Positions 50,262 to 59,296 of a stretch of DNA of 64,000 bases are shown here, piece after piece. Origin of the DNA: Streptomyces sp. ST2-7A (GTDB lineage Bacteria > Actinomycetota > Actinomycetes > Streptomycetales > Streptomycetaceae); the NCBI RefSeq assembly GCF_021390475.1, contig NZ_JAJUWS010000006.1, forward strand, positions 1-64,000, written 5' to 3'. Every line of letters begins with the position of its first letter. The first letter of the stretch is position 1. The notes below the pieces were generated by a model. That model worked only from the letters and a program-made list of their open reading frames with translations. It was not told the DNA's origin and searched no databases. Position numbers and translations under genes: made by a program.

Positions 50262-51577
50262 GGTGTCGCGCTCGCCTTCCCGTTCCATCGCACGTGGACC
50301 ACCGCCACGTCGTCCGCCAGTCCGCCGTGTTCCTCGGCCATGAACTCGGCACGGTCGATCACCGTGTCCACGAACGTCTCGGGTTCCAGCCGTGCGACAC
50401 GGCGGGCCACCTCCAGCAGTCCTTCCTCCCCCAGACGCTCGCCGGCGGGGCCGATGCGTCCTTCGAACAGCCCGTCGGTGAAGAGCACCAACCCGGCGCC
50501 GGACGGGAGATCCATGTCGTGGACCGGCCAACCCGCCAGACCGGCCGGCAGGAGACCGAGGGCCGGGCCGCCGGGTGCCTCCATCCACTCGACCCGGTCC
50601 TCGTGCCGCACCAGCAGACCGGGGTGACCGGCCCGGATCACCCGGGCGCGGCGACGGTCGGGGGCCAGGGCCACGCTGGTGAGCGTGGCGAAGATCTGCT
50701 CGCCCACGCGCTCGGCGACCAGGATCTCCTCGAGGCTGTGGAGCTGCCGGGCGCCGGTGACGCCGGTGAGCACGAGGGTGCGCCAGGCGATGCGCAGCCC
50801 CACACCCAGGGCCGCCTCGTCCGGGCCGTGACCGGAGACGTCGCCGATGAGGACGTGGACGGTGCCGTCGGAGGTCTGCACGACGTCGTAGAAGTCACCG
50901 CCGAGCAGGGCCTGGGCCCGGCCGGGACGGTAGCGGGTGACCACGTCGACCTCCGCCGGTTCCCGCAGCAGCGGGGTGGGCAACAGCCCCCGTTCCAGCC
51001 GGGCGTTCTCCTCGGCACGCAACCGTCCGGCCTGCAGGGCGGCGGAGGCCTGTTCGGTCTGCTTGCGCTGGATGGCGTAGCGGACGGCGCGTCCCAGCAG
51101 CTCCGGCTCCACCCGGCCCTTGACGAGGTAGTCCTGGGCTCCGGCGGCGACGGCCGCGAGTCCGGTGTGCTCCTCCGCGACGCCGGTCAGGACGACCACG
51201 GCCACGCCACCGGCGATCTCCTGCACCATGGCGAGTGCCTCCAGCCCCTGCGCGTCGGGGAGGTGCAGGTCGAGCAGGACGCACTCGGGGAGTCCCCGGG
51301 CCAATTCCACCCGGGCCTCGGCGAGGGAACGCACCCAGGTCAGGTTCAGTCCGGGGGTGGTGTCGGCGACCAGTTCCTCCACCAGGAGGGCGTCACCGGG
51401 ATCGTCCTCGATGAGCAGCACCGCGGGTTCGTCCCGGTCGCCGGCGGAGCCGGGGCGCGCCACCGGGAGCCCGAGGGTGTCGGTGGGGCCTTCGGGAAGA
51501 GGGACGTCACCGGCCACGACCGGCTTCCGGCCGGTGGCCGGGGGGAACGTCGCGGCTCCCTGTCGCTCGGAAAGCAC
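50258..51577 (-). CDS. Receiver-PP2C (SpoIIE/RsbU-type) phosphatase
   Basis: This 439-residue protein starts at GTG 51577 after GGGAGGGTGGG. A receiver domain (about 47-165) has VLLIEDDPGDALLVEEL, LLDLHLPDAQG and LVKGRVEPE. A helical linker leads to a PP2C-type Ser/Thr phosphatase (about 215-435) with metal-binding aspartates in LLGGDFYDVVQ, VLIGDVSGHGPDEAA, LVLFTDGLFEGR and ADDVAVVHVRW. Enzymes of this build usually dephosphorylate anti-sigma-factor antagonists to trigger stress responses. It overlaps the kinase start by four bases, so kinase, receiver and phosphatase form one operon. Confidence 0.9.
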   Translation of the reverse strand: MLSERQGAATFPPATGRKPVVAGDVPLPEGPTDTLGLPVARPGSAGDRDEPAVLLIEDDPGDALLVEELVADTTPGLNLTWVRSLAEARVELARGLPECVLLDLHLPDAQGLEALAMVQEIAGGVAVVVLTGVAEEHTGLAAVAAGAQDYLVKGRVEPELLGRAVRYAIQRKQTEQASAALQAGRLRAEENARLERGLLPTPLLREPAEVDVVTRYRPGRAQALLGGDFYDVVQTSDGTVHVLIGDVSGHGPDEAALGVGLRIAWRTLVLTGVTGARQLHSLEEILVAERVGEQIFATLTSVALAPDRRRARVIRAGHPGLLVRHEDRVEWMEAPGGPALGLLPAGLAGWPVHDMDLPSGAGLVLFTDGLFEGRIGPAGERLGEEGLLEVARRVARLEPETFVDTVIDRAEFMAEEHGGLADDVAVVHVRWNGKASATP

Positions 51578-51738
51578 CGGATCCCACCCTCCCCTGCCGC
51601 GCCCGCGGCTGATCAGTTGCAGTGTGACAACTGACGAACCATACTCCCGAACCCCGGTTCGCCACGCATCCGGCACCACCGGGACGCCTGTGGCGGTTGG
51701 CACGGTATGAGGCGGCTTCCACAGTCGGCCGGTTCGGG

Positions 51739-53088
51739 TCATCCGCGCGGGGTTCGGCCCGCTCCCCCCGCCCGACGGCTCTCCTCCGCCGGGTCCGGGA
51801 CGGGCACCCCGGGGAGTTCCTGTGCCGGGCGGACGGATTCCGTGCGGAGTCCCCCGTCGGGGTCCGACCGGACGCCGTGCACGGCGGGTTCGGGAAGGCC
51901 GTTGTAGTGGAAGGGAGTGGAGAAGTAGTAGGCCCCGGTGTCGGGGAGCACGACGATGTCCCCCGGCTCCAGCAACGGCAGGGCCCGCCCCCGGGCCAGC
52001 AGGTCGCCGGCGAAGCAGGCCGGCCCCGCGACGTCCTGGACCACGGGTGCGCCCCGTTTGGGGGTCCCGTCGGGGTGATACGCCTCGATCCGCAGCGGCC
52101 AGGCCCCGGGGGCGAAGACGGTTCGGGCGGCGACCTGGACCCCGGCGTGGGTGATCGCCACGCGATGGTCGCCGGCCTCCTTGGTGTACTCGACGTACGC
52201 GGCGGTGAAACCGTTCTTCGCCATCACCGAGCGGCCGAACTCGGTGGTGATCGCGTAGTCGCCGCCGAACAGGGCGGGGGCGTGCCGGCGCAGGTGCTCG
52301 ACATGGGTGTCGAAGCCCGGCACCACCCGGTCGTCGGCGAAATTGACCGGCAGGCCGCCGCCGATGTCGATGCCGTCCACCCGACGCCCGCCGAGGACCC
52401 GATCGATCTCCCCGGCGAAGGCGACGGTCCCGGCGACGCCCCGGGCGATCAGGTCCACCGGACACCCCTGGGAGCCCACGTGGGTGTGCAGGCGGGTCAG
52501 CCATGGGTGATCCCGGAAGGCCCGCAGAAGGCGCTCGCGGGCGACCTCGTCGGTCAGTGGGATGCCGAACTTCGAGGTCTCGGTGGCGGTGCTCATGGCC
52601 TCGATCGCCCCGCCCCCGACCCCGGGGTTGACCCGTACCCCGATGGGCGCCCGGGGCGGGTCGTCCCGCAGAAGGTCCGCGACCCGCTCCAGTTCCTGGA
52701 AATTGTCGATGTTGAGCGACACGCCCGCCTCCAGTGCCCACCGCAGTTCGGAGAGGGTCTTGGCCGGGGAGTCGAAGACGATCCGCTCCGGCGGGAACCC
52801 CGCCTCCAGGGCACGGGACAGTTCCCCGGCCCCTGCCACCTCGCACCCCATGCCCAGGGAACGCAGTTCCGCCAGGACCGGTACCAGGCAGTTGGCCTTG
52901 GCCGCGAAGGCGTGGAGGACCTCGAGGTCCTCCGGGAAGGCACGGCGCAGGGCGCGGACGGTGTCGGCGAGGCCGTCGAAGTCGACGAACCCGGCCAGTA
53001 CCGCGTCCCGGGGATGGAGCAGGCCCCGGGCCAGGGCTTCCCGCAGGACGCGTCCGCGTCGTTCGGTGGGGGTGGTGGTCCCGGCCAT
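51739..53088 (-). CDS. PLP-dependent decarboxylase, LysA/ornithine-decarboxylase-like fold (type III)
   Basis: This 449-residue protein starts at ATG 53088 with a GAAGGGCGG site. The alanine-racemase-fold barrel holds the PLP lysine, Lys64, in HAFAAKANCLVPV. CEVAGAGELSRALEAGF, LHTHVGSQGCPVDL, and IDIGGGLPVNF (the phosphate-binding glycines) follow. The second domain has GPACFAGDLL and YYFSTPFHYNGLPEPA, supplying the partner-subunit Cys and Tyr. Diaminopimelate decarboxylase, other amino-acid decarboxylases and the Y4yA-type subgroup share these features. Its neighbour, 54 bases upstream, is a siderophore-interacting protein behind a possible iron box, so production of an iron-related amine is a reasonable but unproven idea. 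Confidence 0.8.
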   Translation of the reverse strand: MAGTTTPTERRGRVLREALARGLLHPRDAVLAGFVDFDGLADTVRALRRAFPEDLEVLHAFAAKANCLVPVLAELRSLGMGCEVAGAGELSRALEAGFPPERIVFDSPAKTLSELRWALEAGVSLNIDNFQELERVADLLRDDPPRAPIGVRVNPGVGGGAIEAMSTATETSKFGIPLTDEVARERLLRAFRDHPWLTRLHTHVGSQGCPVDLIARGVAGTVAFAGEIDRVLGGRRVDGIDIGGGLPVNFADDRVVPGFDTHVEHLRRHAPALFGGDYAITTEFGRSVMAKNGFTAAYVEYTKEAGDHRVAITHAGVQVAARTVFAPGAWPLRIEAYHPDGTPKRGAPVVQDVAGPACFAGDLLARGRALPLLEPGDIVVLPDTGAYYFSTPFHYNGLPEPAVHGVRSDPDGGLRTESVRPAQELPGVPVPDPAEESRRAGGAGRTPRG

Positions 53089-53142
53089 GGTCCGCCCTTC
53101 GGTGTCGATCGCCGGCGTCGAGGGGCCGCCCGGCACGAACGG

Positions 53143-54015
53143 CTACGCGGGGTCCGACCGCTCCGGACCGTCGGGCGCGCCGCGCCCCTCCTCCTGTTCG
53201 GCCTCGACCCGGCCGTTCCACTCGCGCTTGGAGCCCTGCCAACCGTCCTCGTCGTGACCCAGTCGCCAGTAGCCGGAGATCGACATGGCCTCGCGCGGAA
53301 CGCCCCGCTCCAGTCGCAGGTGGCGACGGAGCTCCTTGACGACACCGGCCTCACCGTGCACGAAGGCCTGCACCCGACCGTCGGGAAACTCCAGATTCCG
53401 CACCGCCTCGACGAGCGCCTCCCCTACCGGGCGGGAACCGCGCGCCAACCAGACGATCTCCGCGTCGGTGGCGATCTTCTGCCGGTCGTCGACCCCGGGG
53501 ATCTCCACCAGGGCGTGGACGCGGGCTCCGGCGGGGAGCGCCTCCAGCGAGGCCGCGATCGCCGGCAGCGCGCTCTCGTCGCCCGCCAGGAGGTGCCAGT
53601 CGGCATCGGGGTCGGGGGCGTGGGCGCCACCGGGACCGAGGAGACGGATGACGTCACCGGGACGCGCCCGCAGGGCCCAGGGGCCGGCCGGCCCGCTGTC
53701 CCCGTGGATCACGAAGTCCAGGGTGAGTTCGAGGTGCGCGGGGTCCCAGGCGCGGACGGTGTAGGTGCGGGTGGTGGGCCACAGCTCGCGCGGCATCTCC
53801 TCGCGGACGCGGCGCATGTCGAAGGGCTCGGGATACTCCACGCCGGAGGGCGGGAAGAGCAGCTTGACGTAGTGGTCGGTGAAGTCACCCACCGGCAGGT
53901 CGGCGAGGTCGGCGCCGGTGAGCACGACGCGCCGCATGTGGGGGGTCAGGTTCCGGGTGCGCACGACCCGGGCGGTGCGGGCCCGGGGCGCCCGCCGGGT
54001 GGGACGGTCCGTCAC
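53143..54015 (-). CDS. Siderophore-interacting protein (ferric-siderophore reductase, ViuB/SIP family)
   Basis: This 290-residue flavoprotein starts at GTG 54015, seven bases after GGAGG. The N-terminal FAD-binding barrel has LTPHMRRVVLTGADL and LWPTTRTYTVRAWD with DFVIHGDSGPAGPWA. The C-terminal SIP domain has HLLAGDESALPAIAASLEALP and AFVHGEAGVVKELRRHL with GYWRLGHDEDGW. Such enzymes reduce ferric siderophores in the cytoplasm to release iron. It is the first gene of a pair with the decarboxylase. An operator-like iron box lies 20 bases upstream. Confidence 0.9.
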   Translation of the reverse strand: MTDRPTRRAPRARTARVVRTRNLTPHMRRVVLTGADLADLPVGDFTDHYVKLLFPPSGVEYPEPFDMRRVREEMPRELWPTTRTYTVRAWDPAHLELTLDFVIHGDSGPAGPWALRARPGDVIRLLGPGGAHAPDPDADWHLLAGDESALPAIAASLEALPAGARVHALVEIPGVDDRQKIATDAEIVWLARGSRPVGEALVEAVRNLEFPDGRVQAFVHGEAGVVKELRRHLRLERGVPREAMSISGYWRLGHDEDGWQGSKREWNGRVEAEQEEGRGAPDGPERSDPA

Positions 54016-54035
54016 GACGACCTCCGGAGAACGGG

Positions 54036-54054
54036 TGAGGCTTGCCCAAGCCAA
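54036..54054 (-). promoter_or_regulatory. Possible DtxR/DmdR iron box
   Basis: TGAGGCTTGCCCAAGCCAA matches about 13 of 19 positions of the TTAGGTTAGGCTAACCTAA iron box and is an inverted repeat (GGCTTG/CAAGCC). It is directly upstream of a ferric-siderophore reductase gene, where such a box is expected. Confidence 0.6.
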
Positions 54055-54296
54055 CAGGTGCCGGGCGGGAGCCCGGCGCACCGCGCCCCGCCCCTCCCCC
54101 ACGAGTGCCCGCTTCCCGACCGGTGACACGACCGACCGGTGACACGACGAGTGGTGGGGAACCCGCCCCGGCGTCCGCCCGACGCGGCCGCCGCGCCCAC
54201 TCGGGCCCCGGCCGGGACGGTGGGAACGGGGATCCGACGGTGCGGGGCCGGGCCGGGCGGGTGAGGGCGGGCCGGTGGACGTGACCGGCGGCACGC

Positions 54297-55364
54297 TCAC
54301 ACCGCCCCGCCGGTCACCGCCTCCCGCACGAGGGCGTCGATCTCCCGGGCGCAGTCGTTGACGTTGGCGAGGATCACCGTGTTGACCCCGGGCCCGGGGT
54401 ACCGACGGATGATCGCCTCCACCCCGGGGTCGGCGCCGACCGCGCCGAACGAGCGAGTGGTCCCCTCCCCCAGCAGATACACCCCGTGTCCCATCGCGGT
54501 CTCCCCGTCGACGCGCGCGGCGGGCCGCAGCGCCCCGGCCACGAGGTCCGGCGCGAGGACACGGCCCTCCGCGTACGCCGTGAGGAAGCGGTCGAGGTCG
54601 GCCGCGGTCGCGAACGCCCCGCCGTCCGGGCCACCCACCGCGGGCACGGCGAAGACGTTGCTCCGCCAGGGCTGACCCGGCGCCCGCGGTCGCAGGTGGC
54701 CGGTGGCGAGGTCGGGGAGGATCTCGTCGGCGGCGGGGAAGCCGGTCTCCCGCATCCCGGCGGGGGCGAACACCCGCTCGGCGACCGCCTGCCGGTAATC
54801 CGTCCCGGTGAGCTGTTCGAGAACGAGCCCCAGCAGGATGTAGCCGGCGTTGGAGTAGCGGTACCGCGAGCCCGGAGGGCCGTGCGGCGGCAGGTCCGCG
54901 AACAGGGGCAGGAAGTCCGTCGGCCGCGTCACGCGGTACACGGGGCGCTCGGACCACAGTGCGGCGAACTCCGCGACCCAGTCCTCCGTGGCCGTCTCCT
55001 CCTCGAAGTAGTCGGCGACGCCCGAGGTGTGGGTGAGCAGGTGGCGGACCGCCACCCCGGGGTGCAGCTCGACGGGGCGGAGCCGGGCGGGCAACAGGTC
55101 CACGACGGGGGTGTCGAGGTCCCGCAGCGGGTCGGGGAGCAGCGAGAGCAACGCCGTCGCGGTGAACATCTTGGTCACGGAGGCGAGGCCGAACCGGGTG
55201 CGGGACCCGATCGGCACACCGGATCCCCGGTCGGCGGCTCCCCGGTGCGCCTCCATCACGGTTCCTCCCCGCCGGGTGATCAGCACAGTTCCGGAGAAGT
55301 CCCTTTCGCGGTGGAGGCGGTCCAGGTGGGTCGTGATGTCGTCGATGCGTGTCCCCGTCGGCAT
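54297..55364 (-). CDS. Serine beta-lactamase-fold hydrolase (class C / AmpH-like)
   Basis: This 355-residue protein starts at ATG 55364. It has the SxxK motif SVTK in FGLASVTKMFTATALLSLL, the YxN motif YSN in YRYSNAGYILLG, and the third motif HGV in MGHGVYLLGEG in place of KTG. No signal peptide is visible, so it is probably cytoplasmic. Relatives include esterases, D-aminopeptidases and penicillin-recycling enzymes, with few true beta-lactamases. The hydrolase class is firm; the substrate is unknown. Confidence 0.85.
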   Translation of the reverse strand: MPTGTRIDDITTHLDRLHRERDFSGTVLITRRGGTVMEAHRGAADRGSGVPIGSRTRFGLASVTKMFTATALLSLLPDPLRDLDTPVVDLLPARLRPVELHPGVAVRHLLTHTSGVADYFEEETATEDWVAEFAALWSERPVYRVTRPTDFLPLFADLPPHGPPGSRYRYSNAGYILLGLVLEQLTGTDYRQAVAERVFAPAGMRETGFPAADEILPDLATGHLRPRAPGQPWRSNVFAVPAVGGPDGGAFATAADLDRFLTAYAEGRVLAPDLVAGALRPAARVDGETAMGHGVYLLGEGTTRSFGAVGADPGVEAIIRRYPGPGVNTVILANVNDCAREIDALVREAVTGGAV

Positions 55365-55554
55365 GGTCGGAGTGTCACTCCCGCCCGCGACGTGCCTCAA
55401 GGGATTTACCCCAGGGCTTCCGGTCATCACCCCGGGGACGGGCGAAACGTGGGTGGGGCGTCGGGGAAAAGCCGATCGGGACACGACGGCGACCTTGCAT
55501 CCGGAAACCGCCCCCGTGCGGAAGGGTGGGGGTCAGCGCGAGAAGGGATGTCGG

Positions 55555-56781
55555 GTGCGGGACGCGGATGTCGTCATCGTGGGGGCGGGAGCGGCCGGCC
55601 TGTCCCTGGCACACCACCTGTGCGGCCCCGCCGGCGCCGGACTGCGGGTGGTGCTGGTCGACGCCCCGCCCGGCCCACTGCGCCCGGCGGAGCGGACCTG
55701 GTGCTTCTGGGAGGGGCCGGACGGCGAGTGGGACGACCTGGTGACCGCCTCCTGGCGGCGGCTGCGGGTACGGGCGCCCTCGGGCCGCGAGATCGTCGAC
55801 GAACCCCCCGGCCTGCGGTACAAGATGCTGCGCTCGGGAGCCTTCGAGGCACGGGTGCGCACGCGGATGGCCGAGGCCGGGATCGGCTCCGTCGAGGCGG
55901 TGGTCGAGTCGGTGGCGGACGTGGCCGATGGAGCGGAGGCCCGTGGCCGGGACGCCGCGGGCCGACCGGTGGCGGTGCGCGGTCGCTGGGTCCTGGACTC
56001 GCGCCCGCCCCGCTCGTTGGGGGCCGCCCGCACCCTGTGGTGGCAGCACTTCCGGGGGTGGTTCGTACGGACCGAACGGCCGGTCTTCGAGCCGGCCGTC
56101 GCCGATCTGATGGACTTCCGCACCCCGCAGCCGGGAAAGGGGTTGTCCTTCGGGTACGTCCTGCCGCTGGGCGAGCGGGAGGCGCTGGTGGAGTACACCG
56201 AGTTCTCCCCCGCCGTACTGAACCGCGCCGGGTACGAACGCGCCCTGCGGGACTACACGGAACGCGTCCTGCGAACCGGCGGGTTGACGGTGACCGGCAC
56301 CGAGGAGGGTGTGATCCCCATGACCGACGCCCGGTTTCCCCGCCGGGTGGGGCGGGCGGTGTTCCGGATCGGCACCGCCGGCGGCGCCGTGCGCCCCTCC
56401 ACCGGCTACGCCTTCGCGGCCACGCAGCGGCAGGCGGCGGGGGTGGCGCGGGCCCTGGCCGGGGGCCGGACCCCGATACCTCCCCCCGCCCACCGGCCCC
56501 GGTCGTTGGTGATGGACGCCGTCATGCTGCGCGCCCTGGACCGGGGCCGGGTGCGGGGGGACGACTTCTTCACCGGCCTGTTCGACGGCGTGCCGATGGA
56601 GCGCCTGCTGCGGTTCCTGCGGGGGGACACCCGACCGGTCGAGGACCTCGCGATCGGCCGCCGCACGCCCGTGTGGCCGATGACGCGCACGGCACTGGAG
56701 TTGCCGTGGGTACGCCGTCGGCTCCGACCCGGACCACCACCCGTTGTGAAAGGGGAACCGGATGACCCTGCTGCGCGATAA
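55555..56781 (+). CDS. crtY: Lycopene beta-cyclase
   Basis: This 408-residue flavoprotein uses GTG 55555 after AGAAGGG. The FAD fingerprint VVIVGAGAAGLSLAHHL opens the protein; ERTWCFWEG, PPRSLGAARTLWWQHFRGWFV, LPLGEREALVEYTEFSP and VRPSTGYAFAATQRQA are diagnostic for CrtY-type lycopene cyclases. It closes both ends of lycopene to beta-rings at the membrane. It overlaps the next gene by 20 bases and forms the crtY-crtT-crtU cluster known from isorenieratene producers. The crtE-I-B-V genes for lycopene are not in the window. Confidence 0.92.
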   Translation: MRDADVVIVGAGAAGLSLAHHLCGPAGAGLRVVLVDAPPGPLRPAERTWCFWEGPDGEWDDLVTASWRRLRVRAPSGREIVDEPPGLRYKMLRSGAFEARVRTRMAEAGIGSVEAVVESVADVADGAEARGRDAAGRPVAVRGRWVLDSRPPRSLGAARTLWWQHFRGWFVRTERPVFEPAVADLMDFRTPQPGKGLSFGYVLPLGEREALVEYTEFSPAVLNRAGYERALRDYTERVLRTGGLTVTGTEEGVIPMTDARFPRRVGRAVFRIGTAGGAVRPSTGYAFAATQRQAAGVARALAGGRTPIPPPAHRPRSLVMDAVMLRALDRGRVRGDDFFTGLFDGVPMERLLRFLRGDTRPVEDLAIGRRTPVWPMTRTALELPWVRRRLRPGPPPVVKGEPDDPAAR

Positions 56782-57490
56782 CGCGCTGTTCGCCGCCTTC
56801 GACCGGGCAGCCTCCTCCTACGATCGGCTGACGGCGGTGAATCCCGGCTATCACGGTCATCTGCGGCGCTCCGCGCGGCGGTTGCGCCTGCCGGACGGCG
56901 GGCGCGGGATGCGGCTGCTGGACCTGGGATGCGGGACGGGGGCCTCGACCGCCGCGCTGCTCGCGGCGGCGCCCCGGGCGGAGATCGTGGCGGTGGACGC
57001 CTCCGCGGGCATGTTGGACCGGGCCGCGGCCAAGCCGTGGCCGGCGGGCGTGCGGTTCGTCCACGCCCCGGCGGAGGAGCTGACGGCGGCGGGTGTGGAG
57101 GGCCCCTTCCACGCGGTGTTCGCCGCCTACCTGTTCCGCAATCTCACCGATCCGGACGCCGTACTGGCCGCCGTACACAAGATGCTGGTGCCCGACGGCC
57201 GCTTGGCGGTGCACGAGTACACCTTGCGGGGACGGCCGGTGGATCGGGCGGTGTGGTCGGCGGTGTGCTCGGCGATCGTCGAGCCCGCCGGTCGGCTGGT
57301 CGGGGACCGGGAGCTGTACCACCACCTGCGGCGCAGCGTGCTGGACTTCGACACCGCGCCCGTCTTCGCCTCGCGGATGACGACCGCGGGCTTCGAGTCG
57401 GTGCGGGTGCTGCCGCTGTCCGGCTGGCAGACGAACATCGTGCACACCCTGGTGGGGCGCGTGCCGTGCTCGCCCGCGGACCGGCGGTGA
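56762..57490 (+). CDS. crtT: CrtT-like methyltransferase of the carotenoid cluster
   Basis: This 242-residue UbiE-type methyltransferase overlaps the end of crtY. Motifs are RLLDLGCGTGASTAALL, IVAVDASAGMLDRAAAK, FAAYLFRNLTDPDAVLAAVH and LVPDGRLAVHEYTLRG. It occupies the crtT position between crtY and crtU, the order known in Streptomyces carotenoid clusters, where the role of CrtT is not needed for isorenieratene itself and remains unclear. RNLTDP recalls ubiquinone/menaquinone methyltransferases. Confidence 0.85.
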   Translation: MTLLRDNALFAAFDRAASSYDRLTAVNPGYHGHLRRSARRLRLPDGGRGMRLLDLGCGTGASTAALLAAAPRAEIVAVDASAGMLDRAAAKPWPAGVRFVHAPAEELTAAGVEGPFHAVFAAYLFRNLTDPDAVLAAVHKMLVPDGRLAVHEYTLRGRPVDRAVWSAVCSAIVEPAGRLVGDRELYHHLRRSVLDFDTAPVFASRMTTAGFESVRVLPLSGWQTNIVHTLVGRVPCSPADRR

Positions 57491-57548
57491 GAGGGAGCGC
57501 GCCGGGGCCGGCGCGGGTGGGATCGGCGGGGACGACATGAGGAGCGAC

Positions 57549-59168
57549 ATGAACGGCGGGGACGGCGCGGGAGGGGTCGGCCGGCGACGACCGGCCGGCT
57601 TCCGGCACGGTCGGGATCGACGGGCACGGGTGTACCCGGCCCCGGCGGGTCGGCCGCGGGTGCGCGGGGAGGACCGCCCCTCGGTGGCGGTGATCGGCGG
57701 GGGTATCGCCGGCTTGGCCGCGGCCACCGCGCTGGCCGAGCGTGGTGTGCGGGTGACCGTGCACGAGCGGGGGGAACACGCCGGTGGCCGGTTGGCGGGT
57801 TGGCCCACCACCCTGGCCGACGGCTCGCGGGTGACGATGAGCCGTGGTTTCCACGCCTTCTTCCGTCAGTACTACAACCTGCGCGGATTGTTGCGCCGTA
57901 CCGACCCCGCGCTGCGGGGCCTGACCCCCCTGCCGGACTACCCGCTGTGGCACGACTCCGGCGCCCGTGACGGCTTCGCCCGGGTACCGCGCACCCCACC
58001 CTGGAGCGCCCTGGGGTTCGTCGCCCTCAGCCCCACCTTCGGCTGGGGCGATCTGCTGGACATGCGGCCGGCCGCCGCACTCCCGCTGCTGGACGTGCGG
58101 GTGCCGGAGGTGTACCACCGGCTGGACGGGATGAACGCGCGGGAGTTCCTGGGACGCGTCAACTTCCCCGAGGCCGCGCACCATCTGGCCTTCGAGGTCT
58201 TCTCCCGCAGCTTCTTCGCCGACCCCCGGGAGTTGTCGGCGGCGGAACTGGTGGTGATGTTCCACATCTACTTCCTCGGCTCCTCCGAGGGGCTGTTGTT
58301 CGACGTTCCCGACGAGCCCTATCCGCGGGCCCTGTGGGATCCGCTGATCGGTTACCTGGCCGGTCACGGGGCCGAGGTGCGCACCGGCAGCGCGGTGGAG
58401 ACGATCGAGCCCCTCGTCCGCCCGCCCGGTGGTGCCGGCGGGACCGCCCCGGGGGTGGTGGTCACGGCGGACGGCCGCGATCGGCGGTACGACGCCGTGG
58501 TGCTGGCCGCCGACCCGGGCGGCCTGCGGAACCTGGTCGCCGCCTCCCCCCGGCTGGGGGCCCCGGAGTGGCGGGAGCGGATCGGGCGGCTGCGCACCGC
58601 ACCGCCGTTCCTGGTCTCCCGGCTGTGGTTGGAACGGCCGGTGGACGCGGACCGTCCCGGGTTCCTGGGCACCGGGGGCTTCGGCACGCTGGACAACGTC
58701 GGCGTGCTGGAGCGTTGGGAGGGCGAGGCCGCCCGCTGGTCCGCGCGCACCGGCGGGTCGGTGGTGGAACTGCACGCCTACGCGCTGGAGCCCGGCGCGG
58801 ACCGCGGCAAGGAACAGCGTCGCCTGATCGAGCAGTTGCACCGGGTGTACCCCGAGACCCGGGACATCCGGGTGGTGGACGAGCGGCACGAGTGGCATGC
58901 CGACTGTCCCCTGTTCCCGGTCGGTGGGTGGGCTGACCGTCCCACCGTATGGACCGACGACCCCCGGGTGGTGGTGGCGGGGGACGGTGTCCGCACCGAC
59001 TTGCCGGTCGCGCTGATGGAACGGGCGGCCACCACCGGTTTCCAGGCGGCGAACGCGCTGTTGGAGCGCTGGGGGGTGCGCGGCCAGACCCTGTGGAGCG
59101 TCCCCAACGGGGGCCGATCACCGGTGCTGCGGGCCCTGGCCCGCCGGTACGGCGACCTCGTGGACTGA
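57549..59168 (+). CDS. crtU: Beta-carotene desaturase/methyltransferase
   Basis: This 539-residue enzyme starts at ATG 57549 with GAGGAG just upstream; ATG 57537 is an alternative. About 50 polar residues precede the FAD motif VAVIGGGIAGLAAATALAERG. SRGFHAFFRQYYNLRGLLRR, VFSRSFFADPRELSAAELV and FHIYFLGSSEGLLFDVP are hallmarks of CrtU. ADCPLFPVGGWADRP and GVRTDLPVALMERAATTGFQAAN lie near the C-terminus. It converts beta-rings to aromatic chi-rings with methyl migration, giving isorenieratene. With crtY and crtT it is the late half of that pathway. Confidence 0.93.
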   Translation: MNGGDGAGGVGRRRPAGFRHGRDRRARVYPAPAGRPRVRGEDRPSVAVIGGGIAGLAAATALAERGVRVTVHERGEHAGGRLAGWPTTLADGSRVTMSRGFHAFFRQYYNLRGLLRRTDPALRGLTPLPDYPLWHDSGARDGFARVPRTPPWSALGFVALSPTFGWGDLLDMRPAAALPLLDVRVPEVYHRLDGMNAREFLGRVNFPEAAHHLAFEVFSRSFFADPRELSAAELVVMFHIYFLGSSEGLLFDVPDEPYPRALWDPLIGYLAGHGAEVRTGSAVETIEPLVRPPGGAGGTAPGVVVTADGRDRRYDAVVLAADPGGLRNLVAASPRLGAPEWRERIGRLRTAPPFLVSRLWLERPVDADRPGFLGTGGFGTLDNVGVLERWEGEAARWSARTGGSVVELHAYALEPGADRGKEQRRLIEQLHRVYPETRDIRVVDERHEWHADCPLFPVGGWADRPTVWTDDPRVVVAGDGVRTDLPVALMERAATTGFQAANALLERWGVRGQTLWSVPNGGRSPVLRALARRYGDLVD

Positions 59169-59296
59169 TTCCGTCCACTCCCGCCGCCCCTCCGGATCGT
59201 TACGGACACACCGTCACCTTTTCCCCGGATGAGAGGAAACGGGATACTACTGCCCGTGATCATTGATGACGGGGCACATGGGAACGGGGAGTTCGA

